The notes under the pieces: model-generated | The model's database searches: none | What the model was told of the DNA's origin: nothing | Seen by the model: the letters and a program-made list of their open reading frames with translations, nothing else | Part shown: piece by piece, positions 39,508 through 50,218 of the stretch | Layout: every line of letters starts with the position of its first letter | How positions within the stretch are numbered: the stretch's first letter is position 1 | Translations under genes and position numbers: made by a program | Assembly: GCA_002413785.1 (NCBI GenBank) | Contig: DHXR01000028.1 | Coordinates: 22,083-86,082 of the forward strand | Origin: Mucilaginibacter sp. UBA5151 | GTDB taxonomy: Bacteria > Bacteroidota > Bacteroidia > Sphingobacteriales > Sphingobacteriaceae | Reading direction: 5' to 3' | Length of the DNA stretch: 64,000 bases

Positions 39508-42500
39508 TTGGCAAACAAAATTAATCAAAGAGTAAATTTTGCAACCAGCAGGAAAGTATTGGATTATCCAGATTTTCTTGACGTTCAGTTGCAATCTTTC
39601 CAGGAATTTTTTCAATTGGAAACAACCTCAGACAACCGCTATAAAGAAGGTTTGTTTAAAGTGTTTGCCGAAAATTTTCCTATCTCCGATTCAAGAAACA
39701 TCTTCGTTTTAGAGTTTCTTGATTACTTTATTGATCCGCCACGTTACGATATACAGGAATGTATCGAACGCGGATTAACTTACAGTGTGCCTTTAAAAGC
39801 CAAGCTTCGCCTTTCATGTAATGATGAGGAGCACGAAGATTTTGAAACCATTGTGCAGGATGTATATCTGGGAACAATTCCCTATATGACGCCAAAAGGC
39901 ACTTTTGTTATCAATGGCGCCGAGCGTGTAATTGTTTCACAGTTGCACCGTTCACCAGGTGTGTTTTTTGGCCAAAGCCGCCACACAAACGGTACAAAAT
40001 TGTATTCGGCCCGTGTTATCCCTTTTAAAGGATCGTGGATTGAATTTGCTACAGACGTTAACAACGTGATGTATGCTTATATTGACCGTAAAAAGAAATT
40101 CCCGGTAACTACCTTACTGCGTGCGATTGGTTATGATTCTGATAAAGATATATTGGAATTATTTGAACTGGCCGACGAAGTAAAAGTGAGCAAATCAGGT
40201 CTTAAAAAATTCATTGGCCGTAAGCTGGCCGCAAGGGTTTTAAAGAAATGGGTTGAAGACTTTGTGGATGAAGATACAGGTGAAGTTGTTTCTATTGACC
40301 GTAACGAGATCATCCTGGAGCGTGAAACTGTGCTTGAAGACGATCATATTGATATGATCATCGATGCAGGTGTTAAAACCATTATCCTTAACAAGGAAGA
40401 TGCAGCTACCAGCGGTGACTACACTATTATATACAATACCTTACAAAAAGATACTTCAAACTCAGAAAAAGAAGCGGTAGAGCACATCTATCGTCAATTA
40501 CGTAACGCTGAACCGCCTGATGAGGAAACTGCGCGCGGTATCATCGACCGTTTATTCTTTTCTGATAAAAGATATGACCTGGGCGATGTGGGCCGTTACC
40601 GCATCAACCGTAAATTAAAACTTTCAACCTCTGATGAGACTAAGGTTTTAACCAAACAGGATATTATAGCGATCGTTAAATACCTGATCAAACTTATCAA
40701 CTCAAAAGCTGAGGTGGATGATATTGACCACTTATCAAACCGTCGTGTGCGTACCGTTGGTGAGCAGTTATATGCACAGTTTGGTGTTGGTTTGGCACGT
40801 ATGGCACGTACCATCCGCGAGCGTATGAACATTCGTGATAACGAAGTGTTCACACCAACCGACCTGATCAACGCACGTACTTTATCCTCTGTAATAAACT
40901 CGTTTTTCGGCACAAACCAGCTATCACAGTTCATGGACCAAACCAACCCACTGGCAGAGATCACGCACAAGCGTCGTCTGTCAGCCTTAGGGCCCGGTGG
41001 TCTGTCACGTGAGCGTGCAGGTTTCGAAGTTCGTGACGTACACTATACCCACTATGGCCGTTTGTGTACTATTGAAACACCGGAAGGACCGAACATTGGT
41101 TTGATCTCTTCCCTTTGCGTACACGCAAAGATCAATAACTTAGGCTTTATTGAAACACCGTACAAACGTGTGGTTGATGGTAAAGTTCAGGTGAAAGAAG
41201 ATGTTATTTACCTGTCGGCAGAAGATGAAGACGGTAAAACTATAGGCCAGGCAAACGCTCATTATGATGATAATGGTGTTTTTGCATTGCCAAAGGTTAA
41301 AGCGCGTTTTGAAGGTGACTTCCCTATCATCGAGCCTGAAAGGCTGGATTTGATGGATATTGCCCCTAACCAGATTACTTCGATTGCGGCTTCGTTAATT
41401 CCGTTCCTGGAACATGATGATGCTAACCGTGCATTGATGGGATCGAACATGCAACGCCAGGCAGTGCCGTTATTGCGCCCGGAAGCGCCGATTGTTGGTA
41501 CCGGTTTGGAAGGCCGTGTGGCAAAAGATTCACGTACACTGATCAACGCCGAAGGCGATGGTGTAGTGGAGTATGTTGACGCCAACGAGATCCGCATCCG
41601 TTACGACCGTAATGAATTAGATCGTTTGATCTCTTTTGAAGGCGACTCGAAAAGCTATCGTTTAACCAAATTTAAGAAAACTAACCAGAGCACCACCATC
41701 AACTTAAAGCCGATTGTTAAAAAAGGCCAGCGTGTTGAAAAAGGGCAGGTGCTTTGCGAAGGATATGCTACCCAAAATGGTGAACTGGCCCTTGGCCGTA
41801 ACCTGAAAGTGGCTTTCATGCCTTGGCAGGGTTATAACTTTGAGGATGCGATTGTAATATCTGAGCGCGTTGTATCGCAGGATATATTTACTTCGCTTCA
41901 CGTTGAAGAATTTGAACTGGAAGTGCGTGATACAAAACGTGGTGAAGAAGAGCTTACACCGGATATCCCTAACGTATCAGAAGAAGCTACCAAAGATTTG
42001 GACGAAGACGGAATTATCCGTGTTGGCGCCGAAGTTAAGGAAGGCGATATCCTGATCGGTAAGATCACTCCGAAAGGCGAGTCTGATCCTTCACCTGAAG
42101 AAAAACTGTTACGTGCCATATTTGGTGATAAAGCAGGTGATGTTAAAGACGCATCGCTTAAAACCCCGCCGTCTATTGCAGGCGTGGTAATTGATACCAA
42201 ATTGTTCTCCCGCGCCAAAAAAACTTCAAAAGCTGAAGAAAAAGCGCAGTTAGAAAAACTGGATACCAAGCACGATAAAGCAGTAAAAGAGCTTAAGAAT
42301 ACTTTGATCGATAAGTTGTTTGAGATTGTGAATGGTAAAACTTCACAGGGTGTTTATAATGTTTATAAAGAACTTCAGGTTCCAAAGGGTGTTAAATTCA
42401 CCCAAAAGATACTGATTGACCTTACTTACGAAAACATTAACCCAACCAAGTGGACCACTGACGATGATAAGAACGACCACATAAAAACCCTGCTTCATAA

Positions 42501-43311
42501 CTATAACATCAAAGTGAATGAAGAACTGGGCGCTTATCGCCGTGATAAATTCGCTATCAGCGTAGGTGATGAGCTTCCTTCAGGCATCGTACAAATGGCT
42601 AAAGTTTACATCGCTAAAAAGCGTAAGCTTAAAGTGGGTGATAAAATGGCCGGCCGTCACGGTAACAAAGGTATTGTTGCGCGTATTGTTCGCGACGAAG
42701 ATATGCCTTTCCTTGAAGACGGAACACCTGTTGACATTGTGTTGAACCCGCTGGGTGTACCATCACGTATGAATCTGGGCCAGATCTACGAAACAGTGTT
42801 AGGCTGGGCCGGTAAAGAACTGGGCATTAAATTCGCGACCCCTATTTTCGATGGTGCAAGCCATGGCGAAGTGGAAGAATGGGTTAAGAAGGCAAACTTA
42901 CCTGAATCGGGCCGTACTTATTTATACAATGGTTTAACAGGCGACCGTTTCGACCAGCAAACAACCGTAGGTATTATCTACATGCTGAAACTGGGACACA
43001 TGGTTGATGATAAGATGCACGCACGTTCAATCGGGCCATACTCATTAATTACACAACAGCCATTGGGTGGTAAAGCCCAGTTTGGTGGTCAGCGTTTTGG
43101 TGAGATGGAGGTTTGGGCGCTCGAAGCATTCGGTGCATCAAACATATTGCAGGAAATATTGACCGTTAAATCGGATGATGTTATCGGCCGTGCCAAAACT
43201 TATGAGGCTATTGTTAAAGGCGAAAACCTGCCAACGCCTTCAGTTCCTGAATCATTCAATGTATTGGTTCATGAATTAAGAGGTTTAGGTTTGGATATAA
43301 CGTTAGAATAA
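39508..43311 (+). CDS. rpoB: RNA polymerase subunit beta
   Basis: 1267 residues from a TTG start (no in-frame ATG precedes the conserved NKINQRVNFATSRKVLDYPD). The rifampicin region reads GTNQLSQFMDQTNPL and THKRRLSALGPGGL, with the wild-type Asp, His and Ser of the sensitive form. The lineage insert EKAQLEKLDTKHDKAVKELK is present. It forms the core catalytic cleft with rpoC. Confidence 0.97.
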   Translation: MANKINQRVNFATSRKVLDYPDFLDVQLQSFQEFFQLETTSDNRYKEGLFKVFAENFPISDSRNIFVLEFLDYFIDPPRYDIQECIERGLTYSVPLKAKLRLSCNDEEHEDFETIVQDVYLGTIPYMTPKGTFVINGAERVIVSQLHRSPGVFFGQSRHTNGTKLYSARVIPFKGSWIEFATDVNNVMYAYIDRKKKFPVTTLLRAIGYDSDKDILELFELADEVKVSKSGLKKFIGRKLAARVLKKWVEDFVDEDTGEVVSIDRNEIILERETVLEDDHIDMIIDAGVKTIILNKEDAATSGDYTIIYNTLQKDTSNSEKEAVEHIYRQLRNAEPPDEETARGIIDRLFFSDKRYDLGDVGRYRINRKLKLSTSDETKVLTKQDIIAIVKYLIKLINSKAEVDDIDHLSNRRVRTVGEQLYAQFGVGLARMARTIRERMNIRDNEVFTPTDLINARTLSSVINSFFGTNQLSQFMDQTNPLAEITHKRRLSALGPGGLSRERAGFEVRDVHYTHYGRLCTIETPEGPNIGLISSLCVHAKINNLGFIETPYKRVVDGKVQVKEDVIYLSAEDEDGKTIGQANAHYDDNGVFALPKVKARFEGDFPIIEPERLDLMDIAPNQITSIAASLIPFLEHDDANRALMGSNMQRQAVPLLRPEAPIVGTGLEGRVAKDSRTLINAEGDGVVEYVDANEIRIRYDRNELDRLISFEGDSKSYRLTKFKKTNQSTTINLKPIVKKGQRVEKGQVLCEGYATQNGELALGRNLKVAFMPWQGYNFEDAIVISERVVSQDIFTSLHVEEFELEVRDTKRGEEELTPDIPNVSEEATKDLDEDGIIRVGAEVKEGDILIGKITPKGESDPSPEEKLLRAIFGDKAGDVKDASLKTPPSIAGVVIDTKLFSRAKKTSKAEEKAQLEKLDTKHDKAVKELKNTLIDKLFEIVNGKTSQGVYNVYKELQVPKGVKFTQKILIDLTYENINPTKWTTDDDKNDHIKTLLHNYNIKVNEELGAYRRDKFAISVGDELPSGIVQMAKVYIAKKRKLKVGDKMAGRHGNKGIVARIVRDEDMPFLEDGTPVDIVLNPLGVPSRMNLGQIYETVLGWAGKELGIKFATPIFDGASHGEVEEWVKKANLPESGRTYLYNGLTGDRFDQQTTVGIIYMLKLGHMVDDKMHARSIGPYSLITQQPLGGKAQFGGQRFGEMEVWALEAFGASNILQEILTVKSDDVIGRAKTYEAIVKGENLPTPSVPESFNVLVHELRGLGLDITLE

Positions 43312-43381
43312 GGTTAAAGGTGAAAGGTAAAAGGCGAAAGGTAGAAAAACCTTTCACCTTTCACCTTTCACCTTTCGCCTA
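43312..43381. repeat. Mirrored-word hairpin between rpoB and rpoC
   Basis: Left arm 43312-43343 repeats GGTGAAAGGTAAAAGGC; right arm 43350-43380 repeats CCTTTCACCTTTCACC. The arms pair over a very short loop. Word CCTTTCACC also appears one-sided upstream of pheT. Confidence 0.65.
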
Positions 43382-43410
43382 AAATCACCTTCAAAAAAAA
43401 GAAAGATATT

Positions 43411-46400
43411 ATGTCTTACAAAAAGGATAATAAAATCAAAAGTAATTTCACCACAATTACTATCAGTTTAGCTTCACCGGAATCTATACTTGAGCGTTCA
43501 AGCGGTGAAGTTTTAAAACCGGAAACCATTAACTACAGGACTTATAAGCCTGAGCGCGACGGTTTATTCTGTGAGCGTATTTTTGGTCCGGTTAAAGATT
43601 ATGAGTGCCATTGCGGAAAATACAAACGTATCCGTTACAAGGGTATTGTTTGCGACCGTTGCGGTGTTGAAGTAACCGAGAAGAAAGTACGCCGTGAGCG
43701 TATGGGCCACATCAACCTGGTGGTGCCTGTTGCGCATATCTGGTACTTCCGCTCGTTGCCAAATAAAATTGGTTACTTGCTGGGTTTGCCTACAAAAAGG
43801 CTTGACCTGATCATTTATTACGAAAGATATGTGGTTATTCAGGCAGGTGTTAAGGAAGCTGACGGGATCAATAAAATGGATTTCCTGACAGAAGAAGAGT
43901 ACCTGGATGTTTTGGATACCCTTCCAAAAGAAAACCAGTACCTTGACGATAAGGACCCGCAAAAATTTGTGGCTAAAATGGGCGCCGAGGCTTTAGAGGA
44001 GTTGTTAAAACGCCTTGACCTTGACGAACTTTCTTTCAGCTTACGTCACCAGGCTGCCAATGAAACTTCACAACAACGTAAAAACGAAGCATTAAAACGT
44101 TTGCAGGTTGTTGAGGCTTTCCGCGATGCAAAAACCAGGATCGAAAATAACCCTGAATGGATGATCGTTAAGATCGTTCCGGTTATCCCGCCTGAATTGC
44201 GTCCATTAGTGCCCCTGGAAGGCGGTCGTTTTGCAACTTCGGATTTGAATGACTTATATCGTCGTGTCATCATCCGTAACAACCGTTTAAAACGTCTGAT
44301 TGAGATCAAAGCACCGGAAGTGATTTTACGTAACGAAAAGCGTATGCTTCAGGAAGCTGTCGATTCCTTATTCGATAACTCACGTAAAGTAAATGCAGTA
44401 AAAACTGAAGGTAACCGTGCATTGAAATCCCTTTCAGATATTTTGAAAGGTAAACAAGGCCGTTTCCGTCAAAACTTACTGGGTAAACGTGTCGATTATT
44501 CGGCCCGTTCTGTAATTGTTGTAGGTCCTAACCTTAAATTACATGAATGCGGTTTACCAAAAGATATGGCTGCAGAATTGTTTAAACCATTTATCATCCG
44601 CAAAATGATTGAGCGTGGTGTGGTAAAAACAGTAAAGTCTGCCAAAAAAATAGTTGACCGTAAAGACCCCTTAGTTTGGGATATACTGGAAAACGTATTG
44701 AAAGGTCACCCTGTATTATTAAACCGTGCGCCAACGCTGCACCGGTTAGGTATCCAGGCTTTCCAGCCAAAATTGGTTGAAGGAAAGGCTATTCAGCTGC
44801 ACCCGTTAACCTGTACCGCCTTCAACGCGGATTTTGACGGTGACCAGATGGCTGTTCACGTACCACTTGGTAATGCTGCAATTCTGGAAGCCCAGGTTTT
44901 AATGCTTGCTTCACACAACATCCTCAACCCTGCAAACGGAACACCTATTACAGTTCCTTCGCAGGACATGGTGCTTGGTTTGTACTACATAACCAAAGGC
45001 CGTAAAACAGATGCTGAACGTGTTATAAAAGGTGAAGGTTTAACTTTCTATTCTTCCGAAGAAGTGATTATCGCTTACAACGAAAGGAAAATAGACCTGC
45101 ATGCCTTTATAAAGGTTAGAGCATTGGTTAAAGAAAATGACGGCAATATCGTATCAAAAATTATTGAAACTACCGTTGGCCGTGTATTATTTAACCAGCA
45201 CGTTCCGGTTGAAGTAGGTTATATAAATGAACTGCTTACCAAGAAATCACTGCGTGATATTATTGGCGAAATAGTAAAAATTACCGGTATGGCACGTGCC
45301 GCCCAGTTCCTTGATGATATTAAGGAATTAGGTTTCAGAATGGCATTCGAGGGTGGTTTATCATTTAACCTGAAGGATATTAATATTCCTGCTGAAAAAG
45401 TTACCCTTATCGAAACTGCTTCCAAGCAGGTTGAAGATGTTATGGCTAACTATAACATGGGTTTCATCACTAATAACGAACGTTACAACCAGATCATTGA
45501 CATTTGGACCCGTATCAACAACCGCTTAACCGCGAATGTGATGGAAATCCTGTCGTCTGATAACCAGGGCTTCAATTCAGTTTATATGATGCTTGATTCA
45601 GGGGCGCGTGGTTCAAAAGAGCAGATCCGTCAGCTTGCAGGTATGCGTGGTTTGATGGCTAAGCCTCAAAAATCAGGTTCAGGTGGTGAGATCATTGAAA
45701 ACCCGATCCTCTCGAACTTTAAAGAAGGTTTGTCGGTATTGGAGTACTTCATTTCAACACACGGTGCACGTAAAGGTTTGGCCGATACCGCTTTGAAAAC
45801 TGCGGATGCTGGTTACCTGACCCGTCGTTTACATGATGTGGCACAGGATATGATTGTTGGCGAAGTTGATTGCGGTACTTTAAGGGGTATATACACTACA
45901 GCACTAAAAGATAACGAGGATATTGTTGAGCCGTTATACGATCGTATTTTAGGCCGTACTTCTCTGCATGATGTGCATGACCCGATTACTAATGAGTTGT
46001 TAGTTTCTGCAGGTCATGATATTACTGAAGAGATTGGTAAAAATATAGAAAATTCACCTTTAGAAGGTATTGAGATTCGTTCCGTATTAACATGCGAAAG
46101 CAAACGCGGTGTATGTGCATTATGTTACGGGCGTAACCTTGCCAGCGGTAAACGCGTGCAAAAAGGCGAGGCTGTCGGTGTAATTGCTGCACAGTCAATC
46201 GGTGAGCCGGGTACACAGTTAACATTGCGTACATTCCACGTGGGTGGTACCGCCTCAAACATCGCTGCTGAATCACAGATTAACGCGAGGTTTGAAGGTG
46301 TTATTGAATTTGAGAATATTCGTACCGTTGCTTATAAAACTGACGAAGGAACGGTAGAGGTAGTTCTCGGCCGTTCAGGTGAGTTCCGTATCGTTGAAGA

Positions 46401-47697
46401 GGGAACCAATAAGGTGATTGTTACCAATAATATTCCATATGGCGCATATTTATATGTAAAAGATGGCAGCAAGATCAGCAAAGGCGATCGTATATGTTCA
46501 TGGGATCCATACAATGCGGTAATTATTTCTGAATTTGCTGGTGTTACCAAGTTTGAAGCTGTTTTGGAAGGTATTACTTTCCGTGAAGAATCAGATGAGC
46601 AAACAGGTCACCGCGAAAAGGTTATTATTGATACCAGGGATAAAACTAAAAATCCTGTTATTCAGGTTGCTGATTCAAAAGGCAATGTGATAAAAGGATA
46701 TAACATCCCGGTAGGCGCTCACATCGCTGTTGATGAAGGTGAAAAATTACAAACCGGACAGGTTATTGCCAAAATACCTCGTTCAACAGGTAAAACCCGT
46801 GACATCACCGGTGGTTTACCACGTGTAACCGAGTTGTTTGAGGCACGTAACCCATCGAACCCGGCTGTAGTAACCGAAATTGACGGTGTGGTAACTTTAG
46901 GCGGTGTTAAACGCGGTAATCGTGAAATGTCTATTGAATCAAAAGACGGTCAGATTAAAAAATACCTTGTTCCATTGTCAAAACACATCCTTGTTCAGGA
47001 TAATGACTTTGTGAAAGCAGGTATGCCTTTATCAGATGGTTCAATATCTCCTGCAGACATCCTGGCCATAAAAGGCCCTGCTGCTGTTCAGGAATACTTA
47101 GTAAACGGTATCCAGGAAGTTTATCGTTTGCAGGGTGTGAAGATCAACGATAAGCACTTTGAGGTAATTGTACACCAGATGATGCAGAAAGTTGCTATTG
47201 AAGATGCCGGCGATACCCGTTTCCTTGAAAGGGAAGCTGTTGACAGCTGGGATTTTATGACAGAGAATGATGATATCTTTGATAAAAAGGTGGTAACCGA
47301 ACCGGGCGATTCAACCAGTTTAAAATCTGGTCAGATTGTTTCGGTAAGAAGGTTGAGGGACGAGAACTCAATTTTAAAACGTAAAGATTTAAAATTGGTA
47401 GAAGTTAGGGACGCTGTAGCTGCAACATCCAGTGCGATATTGCAAGGTATAACCAGGGCTTCATTAGGTACAAAATCATTTATGTCGGCAGCATCGTTTC
47501 AGGAAACTACAAAAGTGCTGAACGAAGCGGCAATTGCAGGTAAAAAAGACCTGATGCTTGGTTTGAAAGAAAACGTGATCGTAGGTCACCTGATCCCTTC
47601 AGGAACAGGTTTGCGCGAATACGAAAATATCCGCGTAGGATCACAGGAAGAATTCGACCGTCTGATGGCTTCAAAAGCAGAAGAAGTTGAGGCGTAA
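43411..47697 (+). CDS. rpoC: RNA polymerase subunit beta prime
   Basis: 1428 residues. N-terminal zinc ribbon (CHCGKYKRIRYKGIVCDRC), active-site NADFDGDQMAVH (near residue 475), trigger-loop and second zinc site (CALCYGRNLASGKRVQKGEA). Complete. It ends with the KAEEVEA tail; a strong terminator follows. Confidence 0.97.
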   Translation: MSYKKDNKIKSNFTTITISLASPESILERSSGEVLKPETINYRTYKPERDGLFCERIFGPVKDYECHCGKYKRIRYKGIVCDRCGVEVTEKKVRRERMGHINLVVPVAHIWYFRSLPNKIGYLLGLPTKRLDLIIYYERYVVIQAGVKEADGINKMDFLTEEEYLDVLDTLPKENQYLDDKDPQKFVAKMGAEALEELLKRLDLDELSFSLRHQAANETSQQRKNEALKRLQVVEAFRDAKTRIENNPEWMIVKIVPVIPPELRPLVPLEGGRFATSDLNDLYRRVIIRNNRLKRLIEIKAPEVILRNEKRMLQEAVDSLFDNSRKVNAVKTEGNRALKSLSDILKGKQGRFRQNLLGKRVDYSARSVIVVGPNLKLHECGLPKDMAAELFKPFIIRKMIERGVVKTVKSAKKIVDRKDPLVWDILENVLKGHPVLLNRAPTLHRLGIQAFQPKLVEGKAIQLHPLTCTAFNADFDGDQMAVHVPLGNAAILEAQVLMLASHNILNPANGTPITVPSQDMVLGLYYITKGRKTDAERVIKGEGLTFYSSEEVIIAYNERKIDLHAFIKVRALVKENDGNIVSKIIETTVGRVLFNQHVPVEVGYINELLTKKSLRDIIGEIVKITGMARAAQFLDDIKELGFRMAFEGGLSFNLKDINIPAEKVTLIETASKQVEDVMANYNMGFITNNERYNQIIDIWTRINNRLTANVMEILSSDNQGFNSVYMMLDSGARGSKEQIRQLAGMRGLMAKPQKSGSGGEIIENPILSNFKEGLSVLEYFISTHGARKGLADTALKTADAGYLTRRLHDVAQDMIVGEVDCGTLRGIYTTALKDNEDIVEPLYDRILGRTSLHDVHDPITNELLVSAGHDITEEIGKNIENSPLEGIEIRSVLTCESKRGVCALCYGRNLASGKRVQKGEAVGVIAAQSIGEPGTQLTLRTFHVGGTASNIAAESQINARFEGVIEFENIRTVAYKTDEGTVEVVLGRSGEFRIVEEGTNKVIVTNNIPYGAYLYVKDGSKISKGDRICSWDPYNAVIISEFAGVTKFEAVLEGITFREESDEQTGHREKVIIDTRDKTKNPVIQVADSKGNVIKGYNIPVGAHIAVDEGEKLQTGQVIAKIPRSTGKTRDITGGLPRVTELFEARNPSNPAVVTEIDGVVTLGGVKRGNREMSIESKDGQIKKYLVPLSKHILVQDNDFVKAGMPLSDGSISPADILAIKGPAAVQEYLVNGIQEVYRLQGVKINDKHFEVIVHQMMQKVAIEDAGDTRFLEREAVDSWDFMTENDDIFDKKVVTEPGDSTSLKSGQIVSVRRLRDENSILKRKDLKLVEVRDAVAATSSAILQGITRASLGTKSFMSAASFQETTKVLNEAAIAGKKDLMLGLKENVIVGHLIPSGTGLREYENIRVGSQEEFDRLMASKAEEVEA

Positions 47698-47722
47698 CCA
47701 GATTAATTAACAAATAATTTAA

Positions 47723-47757
47723 AAAGCCTTCCCGTTTACGGGAAGGCTTTACTATTT
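47723..47757 (+). terminator. Intrinsic terminator after rpoC
   Basis: AAAGCCTTCCCG (47723-47734) pairs with CGGGAAGGCTTT (47739-47750), then TACTATTTT. It ends the operon 8 bases before the DUF3467 ATG. Confidence 0.85.
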
Positions 47758-47764
47758 TCGTACC

Positions 47765-48076
47765 ATGGAAGAGCAAAATGAAAATCAGCTGAATATTGAG
47801 CTTTCTGAAGAGATTGCAGAAGGTATTTATTCAAACCTGGCGATTATTACCCATTCAAGTTCGGAGTTTGTTCTTGATTTTATAAGGGTAATGCCGGGTG
47901 TGCCAAAAGCCAAAGTAAAATCAAGGATTATATTAACGCCCGAACATGCTAAACGCCTGTTGACCGCATTAGAGGACAACCTTGAAAAGTTTGAAACAAA
48001 CAACGGTCGTATCAAGATCCAGCAGGAACCATCTGGCTTTCCGATGAATTTTGGCGGTACGATGGGGCAGGCGTAG
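47765..48076 (+). CDS. DUF3467 protein
   Basis: 103 residues. Contains EGIYSNLAIITHSSSEFVLD and VKSRIILTPEHAKRLLTALE, the two conserved blocks of DUF3467, and a C-terminal GGTMGQA tail. The family is small and common after rpoC in Bacteroidota; function unknown. Confidence 0.8.
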   Translation: MEEQNENQLNIELSEEIAEGIYSNLAIITHSSSEFVLDFIRVMPGVPKAKVKSRIILTPEHAKRLLTALEDNLEKFETNNGRIKIQQEPSGFPMNFGGTMGQA

Positions 48077-48127
48077 CTTACAATCCAATTTTTGCTTAAT
48101 TTGGCGCAAAGATAATAGTTAATAAAT

Positions 48128-49246
48128 TTGATGAAAAAAATAGCACTTATAACCGGGGTAACCGGGCAAGATGGAGCATACTTAACAGAATTGTTACTAT
48201 CTAAAGGATATGAAGTTCATGGTATAAAACGCCGTAGCTCATTGTTTAATACTGACAGGATTGATCATTTGTATCAGGATCCGCATGATAAAAATGTAAA
48301 TCTTATTTTGCATTATGGAGATTTAAGCGATTCAACTAATCTTATCAGGATTATTCAGCAGGTGCAACCTGATGAAATATATAATCTTGGCGCCATGTCG
48401 CATGTTAAAGTAAGTTTTGATACTCCGGAATATACAGCAAATGCAGATGGAATAGGAACATTGAGGTTATTGGAAGCAATAAGAATATTAGGGCTGACAA
48501 AAAAGACCAAAATTTACCAGGCGTCAACCTCTGAATTATATGGATTAGTTCAGGCAGTTCCACAATCAGAAACAACCCCATTTTATCCGCGTTCACCTTA
48601 TGCCGTGGCAAAATTATATGCCTATTGGATTACTGTAAATTACCGGGAAGCTTACAATATGTTCGCATGTAATGGTATTTTATTTAACCATGAAAGCCCT
48701 TTACGTGGTGAAACATTTGTAACCCGGAAAATTACGCGTGCTGCTGCTAAAATAGCCATGGGCTTACAAGATAAATTATACCTGGGTAACCTTGATGCGC
48801 AAAGGGATTGGGGGCATGCTAAAGACTATGTGGAGGCCATGTACCTGATTCTTCAGCAGGAAAAACCCGAAGATTATGTAATAGCTACAGGTGTAACAAC
48901 ACGTGTGCGTGAGTTTGTAAGGATGGCTTTTGCCGAAGTTGGCATAACAATTGATTTTAAAGGCGAAGGCGTGAATGAAAAAGGATATGTAGTTGGCTGT
49001 AGCGATCCTGATTTACAGATAGAAGTTGGAAAAGAAGTAGTTGCTATTGATGAGAAGTATTTTCGCCCTACCGAGGTTGAATTGCTGATTGGCGATCCAA
49101 CGAAATCAAAAACAAAATTAGGGTGGACGCCAAAATATGATTTAAAAGGTTTGGTAAAAGAAATGGTAGCGGCTGATTTGGAATTATTCAGGAAAGAAAA
49201 ACTGCTAAAGGATTCGGGTTATGTTATTAAAAACCAATTTGAATAA
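48128..49246 (+). CDS. gmd: GDP-mannose 4,6-dehydratase
   Basis: 372 residues. NAD(P) fold GVTGQDGAYLTELLL (residues 9-23), substrate motif ASTSELYG, and catalytic YAVAK near residue 158. It makes GDP-4-keto-6-deoxymannose from GDP-mannose and starts an operon with fcl (6-base gap). Confidence 0.95.
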   Translation: MMKKIALITGVTGQDGAYLTELLLSKGYEVHGIKRRSSLFNTDRIDHLYQDPHDKNVNLILHYGDLSDSTNLIRIIQQVQPDEIYNLGAMSHVKVSFDTPEYTANADGIGTLRLLEAIRILGLTKKTKIYQASTSELYGLVQAVPQSETTPFYPRSPYAVAKLYAYWITVNYREAYNMFACNGILFNHESPLRGETFVTRKITRAAAKIAMGLQDKLYLGNLDAQRDWGHAKDYVEAMYLILQQEKPEDYVIATGVTTRVREFVRMAFAEVGITIDFKGEGVNEKGYVVGCSDPDLQIEVGKEVVAIDEKYFRPTEVELLIGDPTKSKTKLGWTPKYDLKGLVKEMVAADLELFRKEKLLKDSGYVIKNQFE

Positions 49247-49252
49247 TATCAG

Positions 49253-50218
49253 ATGGAAAAGGGAGCAAAAATATATATAGCCGGGCATCGTGGTATGGTT
49301 GGTTCGGCCATTTACCGGAAACTGGAAAACGAAGGGTACACAAATTTTGTTACCCGCAGCTCAGAAACTCTTGATTTACGTAACCAACAGCAGGTTGCTG
49401 ATTTTTTTGCGGCGGAAAAACCGGACTTTGTATTTTTGGCTGCTGCCAAAGTTGGGGGCATTGTCGCCAATAATACTTACCGGGCAGAGTTTTTATATGA
49501 TAACTTACAGATTCAAAACAACGTCATCCACAATTCCTACCTCAATGGAGTAAAGAAACTGATGTTCTTAGGCTCAAGCTGCATATATCCCAAACTTGCC
49601 CCTCAACCTTTAAAAGAAGAGTATTTATTAACCGGTTTACTTGAACCAACAAACGAACCTTATGCAATAGCAAAAATTGCAGGTATAAAAATGTGCGATG
49701 CTTATCGCACGCAGTACGGTTGTAATTACATATCGGTAATGCCCACTAACTTATACGGTTATAATGATAATTACCACCCTCAAAATTCGCATGTATTGCC
49801 GGCTCTGATACGCCGGTTCCATGAGGCCAAAGAACAAAATACTGCCATTGTAGCCATTTGGGGGACCGGATCGCCTATGCGTGAGTTTTTGTTCGCAGAT
49901 GATTTGGCAGATGCCTGTTATTATTTGATGCAGAATTACAACGAAGAAGGATTGGTTAACATTGGCACAGGTGAAGATATAGCTATAAAAGATTTGGCTC
50001 TGCTCGTAAAAAAAATAGTGGGATATGGGGGTGAAATAAAATTTGACCCCTCAAAACCCGATGGAACTCCCCGCAAATTAATGGATGTTTCCAAACTGCA
50101 CAGTAAGGGGTGGAAGCATAAAGTTGAACTTGAAGATGGGATTAAATTGGCTTATCAGGATTTTTTAAATAGATTCGTAAAAAGTTCCGACGGGCTTTTT
50201 AATAAAAATAATGGATAA
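49253..50218 (+). CDS. fcl: GDP-L-fucose synthase
   Basis: 321 residues. NADP motif GHRGMVGSAIYRKL, active-site EPYAIAKIAGI (near residue 136), and NLYGYNDNYHPQNSHVLP. It converts the gmd product to GDP-L-fucose by epimerisation and reduction. The stop overlaps the rfbD start by 8 bases. Confidence 0.95.
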   Translation: MEKGAKIYIAGHRGMVGSAIYRKLENEGYTNFVTRSSETLDLRNQQQVADFFAAEKPDFVFLAAAKVGGIVANNTYRAEFLYDNLQIQNNVIHNSYLNGVKKLMFLGSSCIYPKLAPQPLKEEYLLTGLLEPTNEPYAIAKIAGIKMCDAYRTQYGCNYISVMPTNLYGYNDNYHPQNSHVLPALIRRFHEAKEQNTAIVAIWGTGSPMREFLFADDLADACYYLMQNYNEEGLVNIGTGEDIAIKDLALLVKKIVGYGGEIKFDPSKPDGTPRKLMDVSKLHSKGWKHKVELEDGIKLAYQDFLNRFVKSSDGLFNKNNG